Assembly (NCBI RefSeq): GCF_014905415.1
Contig: NZ_BNEO01000004.1
Location: 1 to 64,000 of the forward strand
Length of the DNA stretch: 64,000 nt
Reading direction: 5' to 3'
From: Virgibacillus salexigens
Lineage (GTDB): Bacteria; Bacillota; Bacilli; Bacillales; Amphibacillaceae
Part shown: positions 36,542 through 44,773 of the stretch, piece after piece
How the letters are laid out: each line of letters starts with the position of its first letter
Position numbering within the stretch: the stretch's first letter is position 1
Notes under the pieces: model-generated
Told to the model about the DNA's origin: nothing
The model's database searches: none
What the model saw: the letters and a program-made list of their open reading frames with translations, nothing else
Position numbers and translations under genes: made by a program

Positions 36542-36907
36542 ATGGATAAAGATGATAAAGAATATGAAGGAAATGAGCGAATTAAATATGCAGACCCAAT
36601 AGGTGAAATGATAAAAAAAGCAGAAAATGATGGCCAATTTGACAACTTGCCTGGTAAAGGAAAGCCTCTTTATTTGGGAAAGAATTATCTAAATCCAGAT
36701 GAAAAACAACTGTATAAAACGATGAAGGATAATCATGTTCTACCAAAATGGGTGGAATTAGCTAATGAAATTGATCATATAAAAAAAGAATTTTTAACGT
36801 TGGATGGAGAGGAGCGGCTAAAGAAAATCAAAATCATTAATAAAAAAATAAAAGCGTATAACTATGCTTGTCCACCGTCACTACAACGGAATAAAATAAT
36901 GGAATGA
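36542..36907 (+). CDS. DUF1992 / DnaJ-homologue subfamily C type protein
   Basis: A 121-residue protein with the DUF1992 core: DPIGEMIKKAENDGQFDNLP, GKGKPLYLGKNYLNPDEK, NHVLPKWVELANEID, then a basic helical tail (KKIKIINKKIKAYNYACPPS). The family (B. subtilis YhdN group) has no firm role. ATG 36542 is chosen because GAGTGGTGA lies just upstream; ATG 36527 lacks a site. Confidence 0.85.
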   Translation: MDKDDKEYEGNERIKYADPIGEMIKKAENDGQFDNLPGKGKPLYLGKNYLNPDEKQLYKTMKDNHVLPKWVELANEIDHIKKEFLTLDGEERLKKIKIINKKIKAYNYACPPSLQRNKIME

Positions 36908-37030
36908 TTTCAATATTTTTGTGGTTACATGCATGAATAGCGACGTAGGAATAAGCAAAAAGTCCTCCGTCTTTTTTTGTGTTATCATTAAATTCATAAT
37001 ATAATGAATTTAATGGAAAGGAGCTTTGAT

Positions 37031-37513
37031 ATGGAATATAACATACGTCCAATGGCGGAAAAAGATATCACTCAAGTGCAACGTGTAGCGGAAACAAGTT
37101 GGCATACTACATATAAAGGATTAATACCACAGGCTGTACAAGATCATTTTTTAACAGAAGCATATAGTGCGAAAATGCTACAACGACGTATGAAATTCTC
37201 CTATATTCTGGTAGTCGAAGTAGACAACCAAGTGATAGGCTTTGTCAATTATTCACCAGTTACTGAAGGGAAGGTAGAACTTGGTGCCATTTATTTGCTG
37301 CCTGATTATCAGGGGAAAGGGATTGGTACAGCTTTATTAGCGCGTGGGATAGAGATGTTTCCGGAAGCAAAGGTAATTTATATTAATGTTGAAAGAGATA
37401 ATGAAATTGCTAAACCCTTTTATTATGCAAAAGGGTTTAAAGAAGTTGAAGTGTTTAATGAGGATTTTGATGGTCACCAATTACAAACCATTCGAATGGC
37501 TTTAAACCTTTAA
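37031..37513 (+). CDS. GNAT N-acetyltransferase
   Basis: A 160-residue acetyltransferase. Motif A is clear: LGAIYLLPDYQGKGIGTALL (about 81-100), then INVERDNEIAKPFYYAKGFK (motif B). N-terminal IRPMAEKDITQVQRVAETSW is typical. The substrate is unknown. The frame is open from 37004, but ATG 37031 has AAGGAG ten bases ahead. Confidence 0.92.
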   Translation: MEYNIRPMAEKDITQVQRVAETSWHTTYKGLIPQAVQDHFLTEAYSAKMLQRRMKFSYILVVEVDNQVIGFVNYSPVTEGKVELGAIYLLPDYQGKGIGTALLARGIEMFPEAKVIYINVERDNEIAKPFYYAKGFKEVEVFNEDFDGHQLQTIRMALNL

Positions 37514-37562
37514 ACAAGAAATTTAATAATCATTAGTAAAAGAGCGTTCAGGAGGTAAGTTC

Positions 37563-37940
37563 ATGAAAATTTTTAATTTTGCCAAAGATGCAGGGAATGC
37601 AATTACTCTATTTGGTTCAATTAATATGGTAATGTCACGAATTATCCAAATTGGAAAAGGTAGATATCCATATTGGATGTATTCCCATTTAGAAGCTAAC
37701 GGAAAGATTGGCGAACATGCTGCCTCAACTGATCAATTATTACTAATCGTATCTGGTTCAGGCCAGGTAAAGGGAAAAGAAAATGTATTTCAGGATGTTA
37801 CTCGTAACGATGCTGTACTTTGGGAGAGAACAGAAATGCATAAAACAATAACTGAAACAGGACTAACAGCAATTGTTATTGAAGGGAATAGCATTGATCC
37901 TGCACCTTATTTGCCAATGAAACAGGGGCATTCATATTGA
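37563..37940 (+). CDS. Cupin-domain protein
   Basis: A 125-residue single-domain protein that fits a small cupin: a beta-rich core with DQLLLIVSGSGQVKGKENVF and DVTRNDAVLWERTEMHKTIT (about 58-100). The first cupin motif lacks a full set of metal histidines; only His57-like HAAS and H101-like MHKT are seen. It may bind a small ligand rather than act as an enzyme. AGGAGG precedes ATG 37563. It is packed between a GNAT gene and a VC0807-type gene in the same direction. Confidence 0.7.
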   Translation: MKIFNFAKDAGNAITLFGSINMVMSRIIQIGKGRYPYWMYSHLEANGKIGEHAASTDQLLLIVSGSGQVKGKENVFQDVTRNDAVLWERTEMHKTITETGLTAIVIEGNSIDPAPYLPMKQGHSY

Positions 37941-37965
37941 ATTATTTAAATTTAGGAGCGTACGT

Positions 37966-38604
37966 ATGCAAAAGAATATCGTAATTTGGGATTTAATTTG
38001 TTATCTGGCTTTTCCATTATTGGTATGGAATGTTTTAAGGGATTACATCGGTGATTATCCTGCAATGCTTCTATCAACGATACCCGGAATTGTGTATTCC
38101 TGCATCCGTTTTTTTGCAGTAAAGAAGATAAATACGTTTGGTATATTTATGATTGTTACGTTAATTGCCAGTACCTTGGTAAACGTACTTGCTGGCTCAG
38201 CAATACAGATGCTTTGGAATAATGTATATTATGCATTTGCCATGGCCGCATTCTTTTTATTTACTATATTAATCAAACGGCCATTGGTTTTATTGTTTAC
38301 CTTAGATTTTGCCGAGCTGCAAGGCCAAAGTCGTAAAAAAATGAAAAAAATTTTTTATGAGAAAAGATTTTATATGATCTTCAATTTAATTACGTTTGGA
38401 TTTGCCATGAGGGAAGTTATCTTAGGAATTATAAAAGTTAGACTAATATCAGCATATGGCATAGAGGCGTTTGATAAAGGGTTAATCATTCGAAATATCC
38501 TCAGTTGGGGGATTACTGCATTATGTGTACTGGGATTTATTTATATATCGAAGCTTTTACATACGCAGACGGCGAATTATACAGGTAAGTTCAAGACGTA
38601 CTGA
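37966..38604 (+). CDS. VC0807-family membrane protein
   Basis: A 212-residue protein with about six helices; IWDLICYLAFPLLVWNVLRD, ALLSTIPGIVYSCIRFF, and the basic stretch GQSRKKMKKIFYEKRFY match the VC0807/intracellular-septation-like family. The function is unknown. AGGAGCG lies before ATG 37966; it starts 25 bp after the cupin gene and may be co-transcribed. Confidence 0.75.
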   Translation: MQKNIVIWDLICYLAFPLLVWNVLRDYIGDYPAMLLSTIPGIVYSCIRFFAVKKINTFGIFMIVTLIASTLVNVLAGSAIQMLWNNVYYAFAMAAFFLFTILIKRPLVLLFTLDFAELQGQSRKKMKKIFYEKRFYMIFNLITFGFAMREVILGIIKVRLISAYGIEAFDKGLIIRNILSWGITALCVLGFIYISKLLHTQTANYTGKFKTY

Positions 38605-38643
38605 ATTCGGAGTAGGTTAAATAAAAGGAATGAGGAGAATAAC

Positions 38644-39351
38644 GTGAGAACCATTGGTTTACTTGGGGGAATGAGTTGGGAATCTTCGGCAACATATTAT
38701 GCATTAATTAATAAAGAAGTGAAAACACGGCTGGGTGGATTGCATTCAGCTTCTTGCATTATGTATAGCGTTGATTTTCATCAGATGGAGAGGTATCAAT
38801 CTACAGGTAAATGGGAAAAAGCAGGTCAATTGCTTGCAAATGCAGCTAGGTCGTTAGAACAAGCTGGAGCTTCTTTTATCATACTTTGTACAAATACGAT
38901 GCACAAAGTCGTTGACATGATTCAAGCTGCTATCACGATACCGGTCCTACATATTGCGGATGCTACAGCGAAAACTATTAAACAAAAAGGCATGAAGAAT
39001 GTTGGTTTACTTGGGACGGCTTATACGATGGAACAAGATTTTTATAAGTCACGCCTTGAAGAACATGGAATTCATGTGGTGATTCCTGATCAAGAAGAAA
39101 GACGCAACATAAATGACATCATATTCAATGAATTATGTCTGGGTCATACTCATACATCTTCAAGGGCTGTTTTTCAAAAGGTGATAAATGAACTGATCGA
39201 ACAGGAAGCCGAAGGTGTTATTTTAGGCTGTACAGAGATTGGCATGTTACTCAAAAGCGAAGATGTCATACTGCCTATTTTTGATACGACAACTATACAT
39301 GCGTTAGAGGCGGTAAACCAATCGTTAAAAGGAGGCATCCAACTTGAATAA
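38644..39351 (+). CDS. Aspartate/glutamate racemase family protein
   Basis: A 235-residue member of the Asp/Glu racemase superfamily: IGLLGGMSWESSATYYALIN at the N-terminus and the two catalytic cysteines in LCTNTMHK (about residue 81) and LGCTEIGML (about residue 194). It interconverts D- and L-amino acids; RacX/YgeA-like members have broad specificity. GTG 38644 follows GAGGAG. The end overlaps the start of the VOC remnant by eight bases. Confidence 0.9.
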   Translation: MRTIGLLGGMSWESSATYYALINKEVKTRLGGLHSASCIMYSVDFHQMERYQSTGKWEKAGQLLANAARSLEQAGASFIILCTNTMHKVVDMIQAAITIPVLHIADATAKTIKQKGMKNVGLLGTAYTMEQDFYKSRLEEHGIHVVIPDQEERRNINDIIFNELCLGHTHTSSRAVFQKVINELIEQEAEGVILGCTEIGMLLKSEDVILPIFDTTTIHALEAVNQSLKGGIQLE

Positions 39352-39725
39352 CAGGTTATTACGAGCAGGCACGACTTATTTACCTATAAAGGAGTTAGAA
39401 TTATCAATAACTTGGTATGTTCATTATTTAGGTGCTGTGCTTACCTATCAAGATAAAAATTAAACGATTCTTAATATGGCAGGCCAAAGTTTTTGTCTAG
39501 TGAAAGCGACGGACGGTCAAAGCTAAAATTTTTTAGATCAACGTGGTCAAGAATGCTTTTCACTTGTCGTTTGAATTCAATGGATAAACTGATTTACTAA
39601 AGCTACATAGCGAATTATCCAGTCATCATATAAAAGTAGGTCCTATTGAAAACAGAGGACATGCTGGTAGGAATTTTATCTTTTCTGATCCTAATGGTAA
39701 GCAATTTGATGTATGGAGTGAGTGA
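39344..39725 (+). pseudogene. Broken VOC/glyoxalase-family gene
   Basis: TTG 39344, behind GGAGG and overlapping the racemase stop, reads RAGTTYLPIKELELSITWYV and HYLGAVLTYQDKN before a stop. Later pieces in other frames give ILNMAGQSF-like, GQECFSL-like and HHIKVGPIENRGHAGRNFIF and SDPNGKQFDVWSE, ending at 39725. The set is a vicinal-oxygen-chelate domain with about three frameshifts. Decayed resistance or metabolism gene, formerly coupled to the racemase. Confidence 0.65.
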
Positions 39726-39833
39726 TGAGATAATTTTAAACAATGTATGAAATAAACATGAATCTTACGAAAGGAATTACCAAGGTTTTGGCTGATTAAG
39801 CCCAATTTGCAGGTAATGTAGAGGGATTATCAA

Positions 39834-40766
39834 ATGAATAGTAGTAAAATAATGAAGCATTTTGGAATTAAGACGGATGAAGCACCAATAAGTATTTATC
39901 CGTTCTCTCCAGTTTATAAAGTTCAACATACTACAGGAAATATAATTATAAAGAGAACACAGCAACCATTAGAAAAAGCGAAAAGGTTAATGAAGTACTT
40001 ATTGCATTTAAGGAAAAACAAGATTGATATTGTCACCCCGGTTGTATTGGACAGAGAGAATCCAATAGAGACGGAGGATGCGTGTTATGTGGCATATCCG
40101 TTTATAGAAGGTGAAGGTTACATTGCCTCGGAAAAGTCGATTAAAGAAGCAGGTAGATTACTTGGTTCCATTCATAGACTATCGGAGAGTACGAATACCT
40201 ATCAGCTTCCAGAATACAATGTGTATGATTTTACAATAGAGGAAGTGGAAGAAAGTATGGCGGCAATTAGGAGATATGCAATGCCATATAAGGAGGATGT
40301 TCAGGTTCCTAAATTAAGAAAGCGATTATTAAAAGTGGTGGGACAACAAGATGAAATCAAACATGCTAAATTACCACATGTTGCAACACCCCATGATTAT
40401 AAAGCAAATAATTTAGTATATACACCTGAGCCTTTTTTAATTGACCCAGATAACGCTACATGGATTCCACGTATTTTTGATTTAGCTCTCGTTTTATTAT
40501 TGTTTCATAATGAATTAGAAACAGCCCCCGATCGTACATTCACTCCTGATGAATGGTACATATTTATGGATGGTTATACAGAGTATGTAAGATTAACTAT
40601 GGAGGAGAAACATTTTTGGAAAAAAGCAGTAGAACATGTTTTTTTAGATGAAGTAATGTGGTTAATGGCTGAAGTTCCAGAAGATTGGAAGAGCCCTTCG
40701 CAACGTAATTTATTTCAGAGTATCGTCCATTTACTATTTCACATAGAGAACTACCACCTCAATTAA
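39834..40766 (+). CDS. APH-family phosphotransferase (CotS-like)
   Basis: A 310-residue kinase-fold protein: N-lobe strand NIIIKRTQQPLEKAKRLMKY, catalytic loop HDYKANNLVY (about residues 187-196) with Asp and Asn in place, and LIDPDNATWIPRIFDLA for metal binding. Members phosphorylate aminoglycosides or other hydroxyl groups; related Bacillus proteins (CotS, YutH) are spore-associated. A sugar or spore-coat role is equally possible. AGAGGGATT precedes ATG 39834. Confidence 0.78.
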   Translation: MNSSKIMKHFGIKTDEAPISIYPFSPVYKVQHTTGNIIIKRTQQPLEKAKRLMKYLLHLRKNKIDIVTPVVLDRENPIETEDACYVAYPFIEGEGYIASEKSIKEAGRLLGSIHRLSESTNTYQLPEYNVYDFTIEEVEESMAAIRRYAMPYKEDVQVPKLRKRLLKVVGQQDEIKHAKLPHVATPHDYKANNLVYTPEPFLIDPDNATWIPRIFDLALVLLLFHNELETAPDRTFTPDEWYIFMDGYTEYVRLTMEEKHFWKKAVEHVFLDEVMWLMAEVPEDWKSPSQRNLFQSIVHLLFHIENYHLN

Positions 40767-40778
40767 TTTCATGCTAAG

Positions 40779-40815
40779 GACAAATACCTGGTGATCTGCT
40801 CACCAGGTATTTGTC
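40779..40815. terminator. Bidirectional terminator
   Basis: GACAAATACCTGGTG (40779-40793) pairs perfectly with CACCAGGTATTTGTC (40801-40815), with T-rich flanks on both strands. It separates the convergent phosphotransferase and efflux genes. Confidence 0.9.
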
Positions 40816-40821
40816 TTTCCA

Positions 40822-42378
40822 TTATGACTGATTTGGAACGGGAGTTTGCTGACTATCTTGCATTTCTGCTTGTTGCATTGCCATCTCCTGTTGCTGTTTT
40901 TGACTCTCTGTTGTATCAACACGTTTCATAAATAGAGCTAAAATCAATGCTCCTACTGCAATTATGGTTGATATGAAGAAGGTAAAGTTAATTCCGCTTA
41001 ACATTGCCTCATTCATAATTTGGGCTTGCATTTCTGCCATCGCTTGGTCAGAAGGAACAGCACTCGGATCCATATTTGCCATTGCTTGCTCACCCAACTC
41101 AGTTGCCTTACTTTCTGTGCGATTATTCATTACTGTAATTAATAGTGCAGAACCAATTGCTCCTGACACTTGTTGTAGGGTATTATTCATTGCAGTTCCG
41201 TGCGGGTTATCTTTAATTGGTAGTTGGTTTAAGCCATTTGTCATAACAGGCATCATGACCATTGACATTCCGAACATACGAACCGTGTATAGAAGCATGA
41301 TCGTACCATAAGCAGTATCCATATCTAGACGGCTAAAGAAATAGGTTGTTGCAATGGTAATGAATAGACCCGTAATTGCTAACAATTTTGGCCCGTATTT
41401 GTCAAATAATCTTCCTGTAATTGGTGACATAATTCCCATCACAAGTGCTCCTGGTAGCATTAATAACCCAGAATCTAGTGGAGAAATGCCACGAATCGTC
41501 TGTACGTAAATAGGCATTAAAATCATTGCTGAGAACATTGCTACAGCAAGGACAATGGAGATAGCGGATGATAATGCGAACATCGAATGCTTAAAGATTC
41601 GAAACTCTAACATTGGATCATCCATTCGTAATTGACGAAGAATAAGGCCAATGACAGACAAGGCTCCAACAATAATCGTTCCATAAACAGATGGATCATT
41701 CCATCCGCTTTCTCCTGCTGAACTAAATCCATAAAGTAACCCACCAAAACCTAAACTTGATAAAATAATGGACAGGATATCAAGTCTAATGGCTCGTTGC
41801 GGGGTAATATTTTTTAATTTAACGATTGCATAGATTAGTGTAAATACAGCAAACGGGAGTACAATATAGAATAGCGTTCTCCAATCATAATGTTCAATAA
41901 TCCAACCAGATAATGTTGGGCCAATTGCAGGTGCAACAATCATTACCAAACCAAAGGTTCCCATTGCTGTACCTCGTTTTTCGACTGGAAATGCGGTTAG
42001 CATGACATTCATTAATAATGGCATCATCACTGCTGAACCGGCCGCTTGAATCATTCGAGCTACAAGTAGTATTCCAAATGAAGAGGCAAGGGCAGCTGTT
42101 AGTGTTCCAGCTGTAAATAGAGCCATGGCAGTTATAAATAAACTTTTATTGGTAAACCGCTGAATAAAAAATGCGCTTGCTGGAATAAGAATTCCGTTTA
42201 CCAGCATATATCCATTTGTTAACCACTGTACGGCGGATGGACTTACATCAAATTCGGCCATAATTGACGGCAATGCTATATTTAATAACGTTTCATTTAA
42301 TATGGCAACAAATGCTCCAATAAATAAAATAGCGATCATTCCATAGGGTGGACGTTTTTCAATAGAATGTGCTTCCAA
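40822..42378 (-). CDS. MFS drug transporter, DHA2 family (14 helices)
   Basis: A 518-residue proton antiporter of the EmrB/QacA class: NETLLNIALPSIMAEFDVSP in helix 1, WLTNGYMLVNGILIPASAFF, motif C in GPTLSGW (helix 5), and 14 helices overall, ending in a Gln/Met-rich tail (KQQQEMAMQQAEMQDSQQ). It exports lipophilic drugs. TTG 42378 follows AAGGAATGAA. An AT-rich inverted repeat (TTATACT-CAT-AGTATAA) near 42434-42455 may be a repressor site. A paralogue is at 45750. Confidence 0.92.
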   Translation of the reverse strand: MEAHSIEKRPPYGMIAILFIGAFVAILNETLLNIALPSIMAEFDVSPSAVQWLTNGYMLVNGILIPASAFFIQRFTNKSLFITAMALFTAGTLTAALASSFGILLVARMIQAAGSAVMMPLLMNVMLTAFPVEKRGTAMGTFGLVMIVAPAIGPTLSGWIIEHYDWRTLFYIVLPFAVFTLIYAIVKLKNITPQRAIRLDILSIILSSLGFGGLLYGFSSAGESGWNDPSVYGTIIVGALSVIGLILRQLRMDDPMLEFRIFKHSMFALSSAISIVLAVAMFSAMILMPIYVQTIRGISPLDSGLLMLPGALVMGIMSPITGRLFDKYGPKLLAITGLFITIATTYFFSRLDMDTAYGTIMLLYTVRMFGMSMVMMPVMTNGLNQLPIKDNPHGTAMNNTLQQVSGAIGSALLITVMNNRTESKATELGEQAMANMDPSAVPSDQAMAEMQAQIMNEAMLSGINFTFFISTIIAVGALILALFMKRVDTTESQKQQQEMAMQQAEMQDSQQTPVPNQS

Positions 42379-42619
42379 TTGTTCATTCCTTCTTTCATTC
42401 TGAAGAGTAATTTTTTATATAATACTAACCTATTTTATACTCATAGTATAATAAAATCAATATCTTTATTGAAAATTTACATTAAAGTTGATTTGGCAGC
42501 GTTTTACTGATCAGATTTATTTATAAAATGGTGCTTTTTTCTTCCGCTGTTTTTTTGGTTTTGTACACTTATTATAATACTTTCGTTAATAGAGAATAAT
42601 GCATCAATATAAAGGTTTG

Positions 42620-42645
42620 GTTTAACTTCTTGAGAATTAAGGTAT
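42620..42645 (+). promoter_or_regulatory. Sigma-B-type promoter
   Basis: GTTTAA (42620-42625), a 14-base spacer, then AGGTAT (42640-42645) fits the general-stress sigma-B consensus GTTTAA-N12-15-GGGTAT with one mismatch. It lies 33 bp before a small gene at 42678. TATGAT overlaps it, so sigma-A use is not excluded. Confidence 0.5.
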
Positions 42646-42677
42646 GATAGAAATATAAATAAATTGGAGGAAATACG

Positions 42678-42782
42678 ATGAAAAGGTTAATTCGAAAACT
42701 AATAAAATATGGTCCCATTATCTATCCGGTAATAAAAAAATATTTAAATAAACGAAAATCCAAAAAATATCCAGGAGATTAA
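42678..42782 (+). CDS. Small basic protein (34 aa)
   Basis: A 34-residue, strongly basic product: KRLIRKLIKYGPIIYPVIKK then YLNKRKSKKYPGD. ATG 42678 follows TTGGAGG, a strong hairpin closes the unit, and a sigma-B-like promoter lies ahead, so this is a real mini-gene. Its amphipathic basic helices suggest membrane or nucleic-acid contact. Similar short ORFs occur in Bacillaceae without a known role. Confidence 0.65.
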   Translation: MKRLIRKLIKYGPIIYPVIKKYLNKRKSKKYPGD

Positions 42783-42784
42783 TA

Positions 42785-42814
42785 AAAGGCGAAGCGTTTC
42801 TGAGCTTCGCCTTT
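42785..42814 (+). terminator. Terminator of the small basic gene
   Basis: AAAGGCGAAGC (42785-42795) pairs perfectly with GCTTCGCCTTT (42804-42814). The T run is short, but the stem is very stable. Confidence 0.75.
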
Positions 42815-42921
42815 AAAAATGGTTGAAATCAACAATATGGAGGGGCTCGACTAGAGGAAACTAATCAGTAATGTACTTGATGTACATGGACATCCTGCAT
42901 AGGGCATTTATGGTTTTTCTA

Positions 42922-42945
42922 ATCTGTTTCATAAATGAAACAGAT
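42922..42945. promoter_or_regulatory. Perfect palindrome, candidate operator
   Basis: ATCTGTTTCAT (42922-42932) and ATGAAACAGAT (42935-42945) are exact inverted copies separated by AA. No T run follows, so it looks like an operator rather than a terminator. It lies about 75 bp ahead of the FMN reductase; a TetR- or MarR-family regulator could bind, but none is encoded beside it. Confidence 0.5.
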
Positions 42946-43020
42946 CTCTTGATGTTTCCTGTGATTTTTGTAACAATATATTATGCGATTATTTTTAATA
43001 ACTAACAGGAGGAATACGAG

Positions 43021-43569
43021 ATGAAAATTGTAGCAATGGTCGGAAGTAACCGCCAAGATTCATACAACTTGAAGCTGACTCGCTTTTTACAAAAAAGATA
43101 TACGAATAAAGTAGAGGTTGAGATTCTACCTATTGATCAGCTTCCTTTTTATAATCAGGATGAGGAATACAATCCACCTGAAATTGTGAAAGAAATTCGA
43201 AATAAAATCTTAATGAGTGATGGTGTACTTATTGCAACACCAGAATATAATGGTTCTATTTCAGGCATGTTAAAAAATGCGCTTGATTGGTTCTCGAGAG
43301 TAGAACAAGTATTAGTGAAAAAACCAGTCATGATCGTTGGTGCTTCTATGGGTGCAATGGGAACGATCCGTGCGCAAATGCACCTTCGTCAAATCTTACA
43401 AGCTCCAGGGATTGGTGCATTGACATTGCCAGGCAATGAAGTATTCATTGGTTCTGTTCATGAAAAAATGGATGAGCAAGGCAAGCTTACCGATGAACCA
43501 ACAATTGAATTTGTAGATTCCGTAGTTGATAACTTTATCGATTGGGTAGAGAAAACAAAAGTTTTTTAA
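43021..43569 (+). CDS. NADPH-dependent FMN reductase / azoreductase-like
   Basis: A 182-residue flavodoxin-fold enzyme: VGSNRQDSYN for FMN phosphate binding (residues 7-16) and ATPEYNGSISGMLKNALDWF (about 77-96), then PVMIVGASMGAMGTIRAQMH. It reduces FMN, quinones or azo compounds with NAD(P)H. AGGAGG lies before ATG 43021. The palindrome at 42922 suggests induction by a repressor-released signal. Confidence 0.92.
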   Translation: MKIVAMVGSNRQDSYNLKLTRFLQKRYTNKVEVEILPIDQLPFYNQDEEYNPPEIVKEIRNKILMSDGVLIATPEYNGSISGMLKNALDWFSRVEQVLVKKPVMIVGASMGAMGTIRAQMHLRQILQAPGIGALTLPGNEVFIGSVHEKMDEQGKLTDEPTIEFVDSVVDNFIDWVEKTKVF

Positions 43570-43591
43570 TGAATTAAACATGCAAGCTTAA

Positions 43592-43634
43592 CACTTACTT
43601 TCAAAAATTTATTTTTTGAAGGTAAGTTTTTTTG
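43592..43634 (+). terminator. Terminator of the FMN reductase
   Basis: ACTTACTTTCAAAAA pairs with TTTTTGAAGGTAAGT with one mismatch, followed by TTTTTT. Confidence 0.85.
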
Positions 43635-43661
43635 TATCATAATGAAAAGGAGGGACAAAAC

Positions 43662-44084
43662 TTGAGAATAAAAGGAATTAATCATTTGCTATTTTCAGTT
43701 TCTGATTTGGAAGTCTCTATTGATTTTTATCAGCACGTGTTTGATGCAAAACTTCTAGTGAAAGGGAAAAGTACGGCTTATTTTGATTTGAATGGGCTAT
43801 GGCTAGCTTTAAATGAGGAGAAGAATGTTCCGCGAGAAGAAATTCAGGAGTCTTATACACACATTGCTTTTTCTATTGAAGAAAAAGATTTTCAGCAGAT
43901 GTACGATCGGTTAGGGAGTTTAAACGTTTCTATATTGCAAGGTAGACAACGCGATGTTCGCGATAAGCAATCGATTTATTTTACAGATCCGGACGGGCAT
44001 AAATTTGAGTTTCATACAGGTACCCTGGCAGATCGATTGGACTATTATAAGCAGGCGAAAAAGCATATGACATTCTATGACTAA
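43662..44084 (+). CDS. fosB: Fosfomycin thiol transferase FosB
   Basis: A 140-residue VOC-fold metalloenzyme with the three FosB metal ligands H8 (INHLLFSV), H67 (YTHIAFSI) and E116 (FEFHTG), and the family end [20 protein letters not shown]. It opens fosfomycin with bacillithiol or cysteine, giving resistance. TTG 43662 follows AAAGGAGGGAC and fits the family start; the frame upstream to 43632 overlaps a terminator. Confidence 0.94.
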   Translation: MRIKGINHLLFSVSDLEVSIDFYQHVFDAKLLVKGKSTAYFDLNGLWLALNEEKNVPREEIQESYTHIAFSIEEKDFQQMYDRLGSLNVSILQGRQRDVRDKQSIYFTDPDGHKFEFHTGTLADRLDYYKQAKKHMTFYD

Positions 44085-44111
44085 TTTCAGGTACTTTGAG
44101 TTTCTGTAATG

Positions 44112-44157
44112 AAAAAGCACTCGGGTAGGCGCGATGAGATTTTTGCTTACCCGAGTT
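44112..44157 (-). terminator. Terminator between fosB and the lipoprotein gene
   Basis: ACTCGGGTA (44119-44127) pairs with TACCCGAGT (44148-44156) and the minus strand continues GCTTTTT, so it ends the minus-strand lipoprotein gene; it may also serve fosB. Confidence 0.8.
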
Positions 44158-44218
44158 ATCTCTTGGTAGATATTATGTTCATTTCGGTCCATGAAGATAC
44201 GGTGTTTTCGTTACAGTC

Positions 44219-44632
44219 TTATAATTCCAATTGTTCAATTTGTGATTGGAATTCGATAATATTCTCCATTGTTTGATATACTTCTGACTCCTTAAATTGT
44301 TCAACGGCAATTTCTCCTTGATCAATGATACCATTTGTTGCATCCAATAATGCTTGGCTTTGAGATTCTAATTTCTGATGAATATCTTCAGCCAGGCTCG
44401 GTGGTTCTATCGTAAGAAAATCCTTTATTGTATCTTGTAGACCTTCTAGCTTTATGACAAGCTCTTCTTCTGGAAGTTGTGTTGCTTCGTTTGCAAATTC
44501 ACTTAAATCATTTATATAATCTGATGTTTCATTCACATAATTGACTGAATTCGTTGTTTCTTCTAGAAAAGAACATCCAGTTAAGCTCCCGATAAATAAA
44601 ACGGACAGTAGAATAAAAATCGCTTTTTTCAT
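44219..44632 (-). CDS. Lipoprotein, DUF6376-like
   Basis: A 137-residue protein with signal peptide and lipobox LTGC (Cys20), then a helical, acidic, Gln/Glu-rich body (NYVNETSDYINDLSEFANEA, IIEFQSQIEQLEL). The pattern matches a small Bacillaceae lipoprotein family (DUF6376) of unknown role. AGAAAGGAGT precedes ATG. It is divergent from the repeat protein at 44774, with 141 bp between. Confidence 0.75.
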   Translation of the reverse strand: MKKAIFILLSVLFIGSLTGCSFLEETTNSVNYVNETSDYINDLSEFANEATQLPEEELVIKLEGLQDTIKDFLTIEPPSLAEDIHQKLESQSQALLDATNGIIDQGEIAVEQFKESEVYQTMENIIEFQSQIEQLEL

Positions 44633-44773
44633 TTGTTACTCCTTTCTTTTTTATAACACTTTATATAATCTACATACGATGAAACATCATTTTTGTTTCA
44701 TAAAATCAATAAATGATTTTGTAACAAATGGGTAAGCTATTTTCTTGAGAGGATATAGAAAGGATGTAAGAAG

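Noticed and set aside
44112-44157. fosB-specific terminator only
   Set aside because: The T run is on the minus strand, so the hairpin mainly serves the lipoprotein gene; use by fosB is secondary.
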